From RGDT01 sp964630925 (GTDB lineage: Bacteria; Planctomycetota; Planctomycetia; Gemmatales; Gemmataceae): DNA of 24,246 nucleotides. The stretch covers positions 1 to 24,246 of the forward strand of contig CAZVZK010000152.1 of assembly GCA_964630925.1 (NCBI GenBank), given 5' to 3'. Shown here piece after piece: positions 7,486 to 15,549 of this stretch. The translations under genes were made by a program, and so were the position numbers. Every line of letters starts with the position of its first letter. Positions within the stretch are counted from its first letter, which is position 1. The notes under the pieces are model-generated. The model was not told the DNA's origin and searched no databases. It saw only the letters and a list, made by a program, of their open reading frames with translations.

Positions 7486-7505
7486 GTGTCTTCGCGTGAA
7501 GACAC
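7486..7505. terminator. Candidate bidirectional terminator hairpin
   Basis: A perfect 8-bp stem with a 4-base loop (GTGTCTTC-GCGT-GAAGACAC) lies between the convergent cheX-like and papain-fold-like genes. There is no T-tract, so intrinsic termination is only a possibility. The surrounding 7407-7586 contains no gene. Confidence 0.4.
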
Positions 7506-7586
7506 CGCGGCCTCACGCCGCGCCACTCGGCCGGAATCGCCGTGGGGCCGGGCTCCGCCCGCGGGGGCGCATCCCTGCCGGATGGG

Positions 7587-8447
7587 TCAGACGGCCTCGG
7601 GTGGTTCGGGGCTCTCGCCCGGCCAGTACCAGGGGATGGAGACCTTGCGCGACGCGGGCGACGAGGGGTGCGGCAGGCCGTGGGTGCCGTCGTCGGGGGC
7701 GTAGACGCCGGCGTGGCGGAAGTAGCCGGGGCCGCCGCCGCCGTCCGGGGCGTTGGGGTGGACGAGCCGGCGCTCGTCGTTGATCCACAGGCTGCCCGTG
7801 GTCCCCTGCGGCCCCTGCGGCTTTGGCGGGCCGTTGAAATACAGGTCGATGTCAACCCAGCCGAGGTGGGCGCGGCTGAGGTACTGCTGGGTGAACTTCT
7901 CGATGGCGTCGTGTTTCAGGGCGGGGCCGCCCTGGCCCGACTCGGCCGTCTCCCACGAGTCGGTGTCGGCGGCCACGCCCAGCGAGATGCCGATGTGGTT
8001 CTCGTTGTCGTTGTGCTTGAACAGGACGACGTCGCCGTAGCCGGGCCGCTTCTTGCCTCCGAATGGCACCCAGGCGTGGGACTTGTCCACGAACCTGGGC
8101 TTCCCGGGCGTGCCCATGTCGCACCGCGCCAGCGCCGTCGCGACCTCGAAGCTGGCCATGAAGCCCCCCGGGAACTTCATCTGATAGCCGAGGTGCTTGG
8201 CGTAGGTGAGGACGAAGGAGAGGCAGGTGGTCATGAACTGGCCCGGCTTCTTCCAGTTCGCCTCCAACTTGGCCTGCATCGTCGGGAACCCGCCGAGGTC
8301 CTCCCTGGTCAGGTCGGTGAAAACCGGCTCATCCTTGTCGGACCACAACTGCTTGCCGCCCTGGGCGCTCCTGTTGGCGCTGACATCCAGCTTGGCCAGG
8401 ACCTTCGTCTTCAGGTACGTCTCGGCGATCTCGCGGACGGTGGCCAT
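7587..8447 (-). CDS. Putative NlpC/P60- or CHAP-like papain-fold protein
   Basis: A 286-residue protein. The central part resembles papain-like cell-wall amidase/peptidase folds: a possible nucleophile C75 at the head of a helix (TTCLSFVLTYAKHLGY), then RPGYGDVVLFKHNDNENHIG (134-153), the GD-V-F strand followed by a histidine (H151) that is characteristic of NlpC/P60 and CHAP domains. A QGG and lysine further on (172-178) is also in character. I see no signal peptide, which is odd for a cell-wall enzyme, and the C-terminal third (about 200-286) is Pro/Gly-rich and unassigned. Start ATG 8447 has a near-perfect Shine-Dalgarno (AAGGAGGAG). It diverges from an unrecognised gene, 158 bases away. 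Family assignment is tentative; catalytic residues are inferred by pattern. Confidence 0.5.
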   Translation of the reverse strand: MATVREIAETYLKTKVLAKLDVSANRSAQGGKQLWSDKDEPVFTDLTREDLGGFPTMQAKLEANWKKPGQFMTTCLSFVLTYAKHLGYQMKFPGGFMASFEVATALARCDMGTPGKPRFVDKSHAWVPFGGKKRPGYGDVVLFKHNDNENHIGISLGVAADTDSWETAESGQGGPALKHDAIEKFTQQYLSRAHLGWVDIDLYFNGPPKPQGPQGTTGSLWINDERRLVHPNAPDGGGGPGYFRHAGVYAPDDGTHGLPHPSSPASRKVSIPWYWPGESPEPPEAV

Positions 8448-8605
8448 GTCGTCTCCTCCTTGATGGGCGAGGGCGCGCCCGGAGACACCCCCTCTATGAT
8501 AACAACGCGGCCCAGGCGGGGTCCGGACTGGATCGCGCCGCGAGCCTGTCCCAGTGTCGGCGCGTCGCACTCTGCCCTGGCTCCGTCCGGCGCCGGAGAT
8601 CCCTC

Positions 8606-9148
8606 ATGCCGTTCCTGCTCTACGACGTGTCCGACGGCCCGGCCGGGCGCACCTACCGGCTCGCCCAGGAGGTCAAGATCGGCGGCAACAGCGGACCGCT
8701 CCCGCGCCTCCTGGCGGCGCGGAGCCCCGGCGCCGCCTGCCCCGTCGGCTGGCACGCCACGCTGGCCGACCTCCTCGCCGCCATCCCCGGCGGCCGGCCC
8801 GGCCAGGAGATCGTCCTCGACGTGAAGCCCGGCGACGAGAGCGACGTGTCGCTGTGCCGCTTGACGGACGTGTGGGGCTTCTCCTACGCCACCTGGACGC
8901 CGCTCGCCCTGCGTCTGGAGCCCATCTACGGGGATCACGGCGAGAGCCCGGCGCACTTCCTGGAGACGCCACCCACATCGCGCCCGAGGCGCTCCGCCCT
9001 CGGCATGTTCCTTTACGTGCAGGGCGGTGTGAGCGGCGGGACGTGGAACTGGGGCAAGGCGGGCCGCGTGACCGGGGCCCTCCTGTGGCCCGAGGCCTTC
9101 GCCTACCTGTCCCGCGAACTGGGCGCGGCGCTGGCCGTCGGCGGGTAG
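8606..9148 (+). CDS. Hypothetical protein
   Basis: A 180-residue protein I do not recognise. It has no signal peptide or membrane segment. A Cys/His pair occurs at CPVGWH (45-50). The C-terminal half has a distinctive Gly/Trp-rich stretch, GGVSGGTWNWGKAGRVTG (140-157), then LLWPEAFAYL. GGAG at 8595-8598 supports ATG 8606. It is divergent from the papain-fold-like gene and shares a 158-base promoter region with it, so the two may be functionally linked. The coding call rests on strong third-position GC, a good ribosome-binding site and a compositionally normal protein. Confidence 0.65.
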   Translation: MPFLLYDVSDGPAGRTYRLAQEVKIGGNSGPLPRLLAARSPGAACPVGWHATLADLLAAIPGGRPGQEIVLDVKPGDESDVSLCRLTDVWGFSYATWTPLALRLEPIYGDHGESPAHFLETPPTSRPRRSALGMFLYVQGGVSGGTWNWGKAGRVTGALLWPEAFAYLSRELGAALAVGG

Positions 9149-9207
9149 ACCGGCGGGGCCAGGACGATCATCTCCGCACGAGGATCGGCTTTGTTCGGGC
9201 ATGCTTG

Positions 9208-9675
9208 CTATCCGTGGCGAGACTCTGGACGCAATCCGAGCCGCAGGCCCACACGAGATAGTGCCTCCTGAACTTCCCTCAATGTCGTCTCTCCGAAGCC
9301 GCCCCACTCCAGGATGTCCTGCTCGGCCAGCTCGCAGAGCTGTCCGACGGTCGTAACGCCTGCCCGGTTGGCATGGTTACTCGCGCGAATGGAGAGCCCG
9401 AGAACGGAGACTGGTTGGCCACCCAGCACCAAACTCCCAAGGCCAAGTGCCGCCAGCTTCGCTTGAATCTCCGCATAGGTCAAGCTGGCCTCGAACTTGC
9501 GATCCCGCAGTTCGTCCGCCGACATCCAATTCTGTCGTTCAACCAATTCGTCCATCATCAAGTGGCGCAATTGACCGATGGTTCGGACACCAAGCCTATC
9601 CAGGCGCCTGAGACTGTCCGGTGACAGCCCAAGTTTGGCTACAGATTCACGATCCCAGTCAGGCGTCGTGGTCAC
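9208..9675 (-). CDS. Stand-alone RNA polymerase alpha-CTD-like protein
   Basis: A 155-residue protein whose C-terminal half (about 88-150) matches the C-terminal domain of the RNA polymerase alpha subunit: VLGLSIRASNHANRAG (91-106), TTVGQLCEL (108-116), GFGETTLREVQEAL (126-139) and GLRLGLRP (143-150). The R97 and N100 positions correspond to the E. coli alpha R265 and N268 that contact UP-element DNA. The N-terminal part (13-45, LGLSPDSLRRLDRLGVRTIG) looks like a second helix-hairpin-helix unit. There is no alpha N-terminal domain, so it is not rpoA. The start is GTG at 9675, with GGAGG upstream. Base composition is visibly less GC-rich than its neighbours, hinting at transfer or relaxed codon bias. 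It lies 33 bases downstream of an antitoxin-like gene in the same direction. It probably binds DNA or RNA polymerase; function unknown. Confidence 0.75.
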   Translation of the reverse strand: MTTTPDWDRESVAKLGLSPDSLRRLDRLGVRTIGQLRHLMMDELVERQNWMSADELRDRKFEASLTYAEIQAKLAALGLGSLVLGGQPVSVLGLSIRASNHANRAGVTTVGQLCELAEQDILEWGGFGETTLREVQEALSRVGLRLGLRPESRHG

Positions 9676-9708
9676 CTGTGTACTGCCTCCGCACCCGAAC
9701 GCCGAAAC

Positions 9709-9942
9709 TCACGCTCGTCTCGTGAACCGGGCCAGGGCCGCCGCCTTGATCTCCTCCCACGGGATCACGTCGCCGGGGTCGGCGGCGTGGGCCTCCAGAC
9801 GGCGTTCCAGCTCCGCGCGTTGCGTCTCGGTGAGTGCCGGCGGGGCCTCCGCGGCGATGCTGTCCCAGATCTCGCCGAGGAGACGCATCCGTTCGTCGAG
9901 GTTCATACGGTCGATTCCCAGGGATTTCATGGTCGCCGACAT
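9709..9942 (-). CDS. Addiction-module antitoxin-like protein
   Basis: A 77-residue protein of the short antitoxin family often annotated 'addiction module component' (PF09720/TIGR02574 type). The signature is the helix DERMRLLGEIWDSIA (16-30), then LTETQRAELERRLEAHAADP (38-57) and IPWEEIKA (60-67). Family members neutralise RelE/ParE-type toxins encoded immediately downstream. Here no such toxin follows; the next gene on this strand is the alpha-CTD-like protein. Start ATG 9942 has GGAGGG upstream; the frame is open to 9972 but those extra residues have no family resemblance. The gene diverges from the large cytochrome fusion, 86 bases apart. Confidence 0.78.
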   Translation of the reverse strand: MSATMKSLGIDRMNLDERMRLLGEIWDSIAAEAPPALTETQRAELERRLEAHAADPGDVIPWEEIKAAALARFTRRA

Positions 9943-10028
9943 GACAGTCCCTCCACACCCACAGAATACCACGCCGCGCGGCCCGCCCGCTACACTAGCC
10001 TCCGGTGATCTCTCCCGGAGGCATTCTC

Positions 10029-13000
10029 ATGCGCCGCTTCGCGCCGCTCCTCGTCCTTTTGCTCCTCTCCCCGCTGCCGGCCCAGAAGGCCGACGATGAG
10101 GGCGTCCTCCCCGTCGGCGCCGACGGCAAGCCGCTCAACCTCGACTTCGAGGACGGCACCCTCAAGGACTGGGAGGCCAAGGGCGAGGCGTTCGTCGGCC
10201 AGCCGATCAAGGGCGACACGGTCCACCCGCGCCGAAACGACGCCAAGAGCCGCCACCAGGGCCAGTACTGGATCGGCGGCTACGAGAAAAAGGGCGACAA
10301 GCCGCAGGGCACCCTCACCTCCGTCCCGTTCAAGGTCACCCATTCCTGGGCGTCGTTCCTCGTCGGCGGCGGGCCGCACGCCTCGACGTGCGTCGAGCTG
10401 GTGCGCAAGGACACCGGCAAGGCGTTCCACCGCGCCTCGGGCCTGGAGCAGGAGGACTTGCTGCGCGAGGTGGTCGATCTCTCCGCCCACAAGGGCAAGG
10501 AGATCTTCATCCGCGTCGTCGATAAGCACTCCGGACACTGGGGCCACGTCAACTTCGATGACTTCCGCTTCCACGCCGCCAGGCCCACCTTCGCCGGCAG
10601 GCCGAAGGCCGCCCAGCCCGACGTCTACAAGCACGCCGGCCTCAAGCCGAAGGACGCCGCCGCCGCCATGACGGTGCCGCCGGGGTTCAGCGTCTCCCTC
10701 GTCGCCGGCGAGCCGGACGTGCGCCAGCCCATCGCCTTCTGCTTCGATGATAGGGGCCGCATCTGGGTCGCCGAGGCGTACAGCTACCCCATCCGCCGAC
10801 ACCCCAAGGAGGGCAAGGACCGCATCCTCATCTTCGAGGACACCAGGGGCGACGGGACTTACGACAAGCGGACGGTGTTCATGGAGGGCCTCGACCTCGT
10901 CAGCGGCCTGGAGGTCGGCTTCGGCGGCGTGTGGATCGGCGCCGCCCCGTACCTGATGTATGTGCCGATGAAAGACGACAAGCCCGTCGGCAAGCCGCAG
11001 ATCCTCCTCGACGGCTGGGGCTATCAGGACACCCACGAGACGCTCAACACCTTCCTGTGGGGGCCGGACGGCTGGCTCTACGGCTGCCACGGCGTCTTCA
11101 CCCGCTCGGAAGTCGGCAAGCCGGGCACGCCGGCCGAGAAGCGCGTGAAGATCAACGCCGGCGTGTGGCGCTACCACCCGACGCGCCACGAGTTCGAGGT
11201 CTTCGCCCACGGCACCAGCAACCCGTGGGGCCTGGACTTCAATGATTACGGGCATGCGTTCGTCGAAGCGTGCGTCATCCCGCACAACTGGCACATCATC
11301 CAGGGCGGCCGCTACGCCCGCCAGGCCGGCTCGCACTTCAACCCGCACACCTACGACGACATCAAGACCATCGCCGAGCACCGCCACTACGTCGGCGCCA
11401 CGCCCCACGGCGGCAACAACAAGAGCGACAGCGTCGGCGGCGGCCACGCCCACTGCGGCACCATGATCTACCTCGGCGGAACCTGGCCGAAGGAGTACCG
11501 CGGCCAGATGTTCATGGGCAACATCCACGGCAAGCGCTTCAACGTCGATAAGCTCACGCCGAAGGGGTCGGGCTACGTCGCCTCGCGCGCCCCCGACTTC
11601 CTGCTGGCCAACGACGAGTACGCCCGCTTCATCAACCTGCGTGCCGGGCCGGACGGCAACGTCGTCTTCATCGACTGGTACGACAAGCAGGCGTGCCACC
11701 ACGGCAACCCCAACATCTGGGACCGCGAGACGGGCCGCATCTACCGCGTGGCCCACAAGGACGCCAGGCCGGTGAAGGTGGATCTCACGAAGAAGACCGA
11801 CGCCGAGCTGGCCGACCTGGCGCTGTCCGAGAACGAGTGGTATTCGCGGCACGCCCGGCGGCTGTTGCAGGAGCGGAAAGGCCGGGAACGGCCTGACGTG
11901 CTGGCGGGGACCTTCGAGGGGCACAAGGACGAGACGCGCCGGCTCCGCGCCCTGTGGGCCCTCCATGCCCGGGGTGGGCTGTCGGCGGCCGAAGGCCACG
12001 ATGGGCTACTCAGCATCTTCCCGAATGTGCGCGGCTGGACGATCCAGCTCCTGTTGGAGAATCGCAAACCCGCCCCGGATCTGCTCAAGAAACTGGCCGT
12101 GATCGCGGCGGGGGACAGGTCGCCCGTCGTCCGCCTCTACCTCGCCAGCGCCTGCCAACGCCTCCCCCTTGCGGACCGGTGGCAGATCCTCGCCGGCCTC
12201 GTCTCGCACGCCGAGGACGCCACGGACCACAACCTGCCGCTGATGTACTGGTACGCGATGGAGCCGCTCGCCTCCGAGGACGCGGGCAAGGCCCTGGAGC
12301 TGGCGGCGAAGTCGAAGGTCCCCATCCTTCTGCCGTTCATGATCCGCCGCATCAGCTCCCTCGGCAGTGACAAGGCGGTGACACTCCTCGTCCAGGCCCT
12401 CGGCAAGGCGGCGGACACGGCCACGCGGCTGGCGTACCTCGACGGCATCCAGGCCGGCCTCAAGGGCGCCCGGACGTTCCCCATGCCCGAGGCGTGGAAG
12501 GAGGTCGGCCCGGCGCTCCTCAAGTCGTCCGACGCCAGCGTCCGCGAGAGGGCCGTCCGGCTCGCGGCCCTCTTCGGCGACAGGGCGGCCTTCGCCGAGC
12601 TACGCCGTACCGTGAAGGACGACGCGGCGAACGTGGAGGCGCGCCGGGCCTCGCTGGCCGCACTCATCGAGGCACGCGACGCCGAGACGGCGGCCATCCT
12701 GCGTTCCCTCCTCAAGTCGCCCGAGCTGCGCGGCGATGCATTGCGTGGGCTGGCGGCGTTCGACGCCGCCGAGACGCCGGCGGCGATCCTGGCGGTGTAC
12801 GCCTCGCTGAACACGGCGGAGAGGCGCGACGCCATCGCCACCCTGTCGTCCCGCAAGGAGTACGCCAGGGCGCTGCTCGCCGCCGTCGGCAAGAAGACGG
12901 TGCCCGCCGCTCACATCTCCTCGGAGGCCGTCCGGCAGTTGGGCGCCCTCAAGGACGCCGAGGTCACGAAGGCCATCGGCGAGTTCTGGGGCGTCGTCCG

Positions 13001-14030
13001 CACGACGGCGGCGGACCGGCAGGCGCTCATCAAGGAGTGGGCGGCCAAGGCGCGGCGGAACACGCGCCAGCCGGACCTGGAGCACGGCCGGGCGCTGTTC
13101 AACAAGACGTGCGTGCAGTGCCACACGCTGTTCGGCACGGGCGGCAAGGTCGGCCCGGACATCACCGGGGCGAACCGCGCGAGCCTCGACTACCTACTGG
13201 AGAACATCCTCGACCCCAGCGCCGTGATCCCCAAGGAGTACGCGCTGACGGTGTTGACGATGCGCTCGGGCCGCATCCTGTCGGGCATCATCCGCTCGGA
13301 GACGGAGAAGTTGGTGACGCTCGTGACTCCCACCGAAGTACTGGAGCTGCCGCCGGTCGACATCGAGAAGCGCGAGCCGAGCCCGCTGTCGATGATGCCC
13401 GACGACGCCCTCAAGGGCCTCAAGGACGACGACGTCTTCGCCCTGCTGGCGTACCTGCAATCGTCGGCACAGGTGCCGTACCTGGCCAACGCCGACAACG
13501 CCAAGGACCTGTTCAACGGCGTCGACCTCAAGGGCTGGGACGGCGACCCGAAACTGTGGAAGGTGGTGGACGGCGAGATCGTCGGCAAGACGGCGGGCCT
13601 CAAGAAGAACGAGTTCCTCCGCTCGCAGATGAGCGCCGCGGACTTCAAGCTGACGCTCAAGGTGAAGCTGACGCCGGACGCCGAGAACAGCGGCATCCAG
13701 CTCCGCAGCGAGGCACTGGCCGGCGGCGACGTGAAGGGGCCCCAGGCCGACGTGGGCAAGGGCTGGTGGGGCAAGCTCTACGAGGAGCACGGCCGCGGCC
13801 TCTTGTGGAAGGAGTCCGGGGAGGCGCACGTCAAGCCGGGCGAGTGGAACGAGTACGTCATCGAGGCGAACGGCAGCAAGGTGACGACGTGGATCAACGG
13901 CAAGAAGTGCGTCGATCTCGATGACGCGAAGCTGTCGCGGCGGGGGATCTTCGCGTTCCAGCTCCACTCCGGCGGGGCGATGGAAGTGCGCTTCAAGGAG
14001 ATCAAGCTGGAGGTGCCGGGGGCGAAGTGA
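10029..14030 (+). CDS. Secreted PVC-type dehydrogenase/cytochrome/DUF1080 fusion
   Basis: A 1333-residue exported multidomain protein. Residues 1-18 (RRFAPLLVLLLLSPLPA) are a signal peptide. A jelly-roll-like beta domain spans about 30-185. A sorbosone-dehydrogenase-like beta-propeller of the planctomycete 'membrane-bound dehydrogenase' type spans about 214-585 (VPPGFSVSLVAGEP, GRIWVAEAYSYP). HEAT-like helical repeats run about 590-1010. A cytochrome c/PVC haem-binding domain has CVQCH at 1028-1032 and VGPDITG shortly after; M1122 or M1123 could be the distal ligand. A C-terminal DUF1080 (3-keto-disaccharide hydrolase-type concanavalin-like) domain spans about 1160-1333, beginning LFNGVDLKGW. 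It probably oxidises or processes sugars outside the cytoplasm and passes electrons to the haem. ATG 10029 has GGAGG at 10017-10021; a GTG at 10005 is less likely. Family is clear, substrate unknown. Confidence 0.9.
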   Translation: MRRFAPLLVLLLLSPLPAQKADDEGVLPVGADGKPLNLDFEDGTLKDWEAKGEAFVGQPIKGDTVHPRRNDAKSRHQGQYWIGGYEKKGDKPQGTLTSVPFKVTHSWASFLVGGGPHASTCVELVRKDTGKAFHRASGLEQEDLLREVVDLSAHKGKEIFIRVVDKHSGHWGHVNFDDFRFHAARPTFAGRPKAAQPDVYKHAGLKPKDAAAAMTVPPGFSVSLVAGEPDVRQPIAFCFDDRGRIWVAEAYSYPIRRHPKEGKDRILIFEDTRGDGTYDKRTVFMEGLDLVSGLEVGFGGVWIGAAPYLMYVPMKDDKPVGKPQILLDGWGYQDTHETLNTFLWGPDGWLYGCHGVFTRSEVGKPGTPAEKRVKINAGVWRYHPTRHEFEVFAHGTSNPWGLDFNDYGHAFVEACVIPHNWHIIQGGRYARQAGSHFNPHTYDDIKTIAEHRHYVGATPHGGNNKSDSVGGGHAHCGTMIYLGGTWPKEYRGQMFMGNIHGKRFNVDKLTPKGSGYVASRAPDFLLANDEYARFINLRAGPDGNVVFIDWYDKQACHHGNPNIWDRETGRIYRVAHKDARPVKVDLTKKTDAELADLALSENEWYSRHARRLLQERKGRERPDVLAGTFEGHKDETRRLRALWALHARGGLSAAEGHDGLLSIFPNVRGWTIQLLLENRKPAPDLLKKLAVIAAGDRSPVVRLYLASACQRLPLADRWQILAGLVSHAEDATDHNLPLMYWYAMEPLASEDAGKALELAAKSKVPILLPFMIRRISSLGSDKAVTLLVQALGKAADTATRLAYLDGIQAGLKGARTFPMPEAWKEVGPALLKSSDASVRERAVRLAALFGDRAAFAELRRTVKDDAANVEARRASLAALIEARDAETAAILRSLLKSPELRGDALRGLAAFDAAETPAAILAVYASLNTAERRDAIATLSSRKEYARALLAAVGKKTVPAAHISSEAVRQLGALKDAEVTKAIGEFWGVVRTTAADRQALIKEWAAKARRNTRQPDLEHGRALFNKTCVQCHTLFGTGGKVGPDITGANRASLDYLLENILDPSAVIPKEYALTVLTMRSGRILSGIIRSETEKLVTLVTPTEVLELPPVDIEKREPSPLSMMPDDALKGLKDDDVFALLAYLQSSAQVPYLANADNAKDLFNGVDLKGWDGDPKLWKVVDGEIVGKTAGLKKNEFLRSQMSAADFKLTLKVKLTPDAENSGIQLRSEALAGGDVKGPQADVGKGWWGKLYEEHGRGLLWKESGEAHVKPGEWNEYVIEANGSKVTTWINGKKCVDLDDAKLSRRGIFAFQLHSGGAMEVRFKEIKLEVPGAK

Positions 14031-14138
14031 CAGGCCCGGGGCGAGCGGCGGTGCGTGAGCCCGCCGTGTCGGCGCCAGGCCGGAACGGTGCCGGCAGGGG
14101 AGACACGGGGCGTAAGCGGATCGGCGGAGGCGAGCAGG

Positions 14139-14780
14139 ATGCCGGTACATGACTGGACGCGGGTGGACGCGGGCATCTTCCACGCCTTCCACCTGGCATG
14201 GGCGATTCACCACTGCGAGGCGCTCAACGGCGGAGTGCTGCCGGAGGAGTTCGATGCGCTGCCGGCTCAAGGGGCCGGGAAAGGCGAGGCCGGCCACCCG
14301 GAGCCGTTGGATGACTCGTTCTACCTGAAACGCCGGCGATCCGTGATCGTTCACCACGGCGGAGACGGTCGCGTCGTCGCCATGATCGAGATCGTCTCGC
14401 CGGGCAACAAGTCGGGCGAGTCCCCCTCCCAGACCCTGCTGGCGAAACTCGCCGGCGCGTTGCGCGAGGGGATCAACCTCCTGGTGATCGATCTATTCCC
14501 GCCGACGCCGCGGGACCCGCGCGGGCTGCACAGCGCCTTCTGGGAGTACCTGGGGGCCCCGCCGTTCGAAGCCCCGCCGGGCGAGCCGCTGACCCTGGCG
14601 GCCTACGCGGCGGCCGGCTACCCCGCCGCGTTCATCGAGACCGTCGCCGTCGGACGCGACCTGCCGGACATGCCGCTCATCCTCGTGCCGGACCAATCGG
14701 TCCTTGTCCCCCTCGAGCGGACGTACCGGCAGGCCTACGACGGGATGCCGGCCCGGTCGAAGGCCCCACTGGAGGCGTGA
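14139..14780 (+). CDS. DUF4058-family protein, short form
   Basis: A 213-residue member of the DUF4058 family in its planctomycete form, beginning MPVHDWTRVDAGIFHAFH. The conserved core is VVAMIEIVSPGNKSG (about 100-114), then INLLVIDLFPPTPRDP, and the C-terminal PLERTYRQAYD. Function unknown; the E-(I/V)-V-S-P-x-N-K pattern is the family hallmark and looks nuclease-like, but that is inference. ATG 14139 is preceded by GGAGG at 14126-14130. It is about 34 residues shorter than the paralogue next door, lacking a stretch after the first 35 residues. The next gene follows after 17 bases, so they form one unit. No signal peptide. Confidence 0.82.
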   Translation: MPVHDWTRVDAGIFHAFHLAWAIHHCEALNGGVLPEEFDALPAQGAGKGEAGHPEPLDDSFYLKRRRSVIVHHGGDGRVVAMIEIVSPGNKSGESPSQTLLAKLAGALREGINLLVIDLFPPTPRDPRGLHSAFWEYLGAPPFEAPPGEPLTLAAYAAAGYPAAFIETVAVGRDLPDMPLILVPDQSVLVPLERTYRQAYDGMPARSKAPLEA

Positions 14781-14797
14781 AAAAGGAGGGCAGCAGG

Positions 14798-15541
14798 ATG
14801 CCGGTGCATGACTGGGCCAGGGTGAGCGACGGGACGTTCCATGACTTCCACATGTCGTGGCTGCTGGAGATCAAACGCGCCCTCTCTCGCGGCCTCCTGC
14901 CTCCGGGCTACTACGTGATGGCCGAGCAGCGGGCCGGAGATCTGGGCGCGCCCGACGTGTTGACGCTCCAGGAGGCGGGCGGCGCCGGGCCGACGGGGGC
15001 GACGGCGTTGCTGGACGCGCCCCCCGCGGTGGAGCAGCGCCTCCACATCGCCGCCGACAGCTACGCCGCCCGCAGCCGCAATCTCGTCGTCCGCCACTCC
15101 AGCGATGACCGCATCGTCGCCCTCGTCGAGGTGGTCTCGCGCGGCAACAAGGCGGGCCGCTACCCGTTCCAGAAGATGCTCGACAAGTTGATCGCGGCCC
15201 TCCGCTCCGGCGTCCACCTGATGCTCGTCGATGTCCACCCGCCGGGGCCACGCGACCCGGACGGCGTTCACGGCGCCCTGCTGGCGGAGCTGGCCGGGCT
15301 GCCGTACAGGCCACCGGAGGGGCGTCCCTTGATGGCCGCCTCCTACGCGGCTGGCGCGGACGGCGTGGAGTCATTCGCCCAGCCGTTCGCCGTCGGCGAC
15401 GCCCTCCCGCCGATGCCGCTATTCCTCACGCCGGGCGATTACGTCACGCTGCCGCTGGAGCCGTGCTATCGTGCCGCGTTCGAGGACGTGCCGCCACGCT
15501 ACCGCCGGGTGCTGGAGAGCGTGGCCGACGCCGGCCCCTGA
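14798..15541 (+). CDS. DUF4058-family protein, tandem paralogue
   Basis: A 247-residue DUF4058 protein beginning MPVHDWARVSDGTFHDFH, clearly paralogous to the gene just upstream. It retains the middle segment (LHIAADSYAARSRNLVVRH) missing from the first copy and has the core VALVEVVSRGNKAG, with Arg where most members have Pro. VHLMLVDVHPPGPRDP and the ending PLEPCYRAAFEDVPPRYR complete the family pattern. AAGGAGGG at 14783-14790 serves ATG 14798; a GTG at 14777 overlapping the upstream stop is possible but would add seven unrelated residues. It ends 8 bases from the convergent oxidoreductase gene. Function unknown. Confidence 0.83.
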   Translation: MPVHDWARVSDGTFHDFHMSWLLEIKRALSRGLLPPGYYVMAEQRAGDLGAPDVLTLQEAGGAGPTGATALLDAPPAVEQRLHIAADSYAARSRNLVVRHSSDDRIVALVEVVSRGNKAGRYPFQKMLDKLIAALRSGVHLMLVDVHPPGPRDPDGVHGALLAELAGLPYRPPEGRPLMAASYAAGADGVESFAQPFAVGDALPPMPLFLTPGDYVTLPLEPCYRAAFEDVPPRYRRVLESVADAGP

Positions 15542-15549
15542 CCGCCCCA

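Noticed and set aside
9208..9675. Gene as rpoA
   Set aside because: It lacks the alpha N-terminal dimerisation domain and the ribosomal-protein neighbours of rpoA; only the C-terminal domain is matched.
9990..11999. 669-codon minus-strand open frame opposite the cytochrome fusion
   Set aside because: Translation is Val/Ala/Arg-rich without domains; the plus strand encodes a recognisable family with signal peptide and ribosome-binding site.
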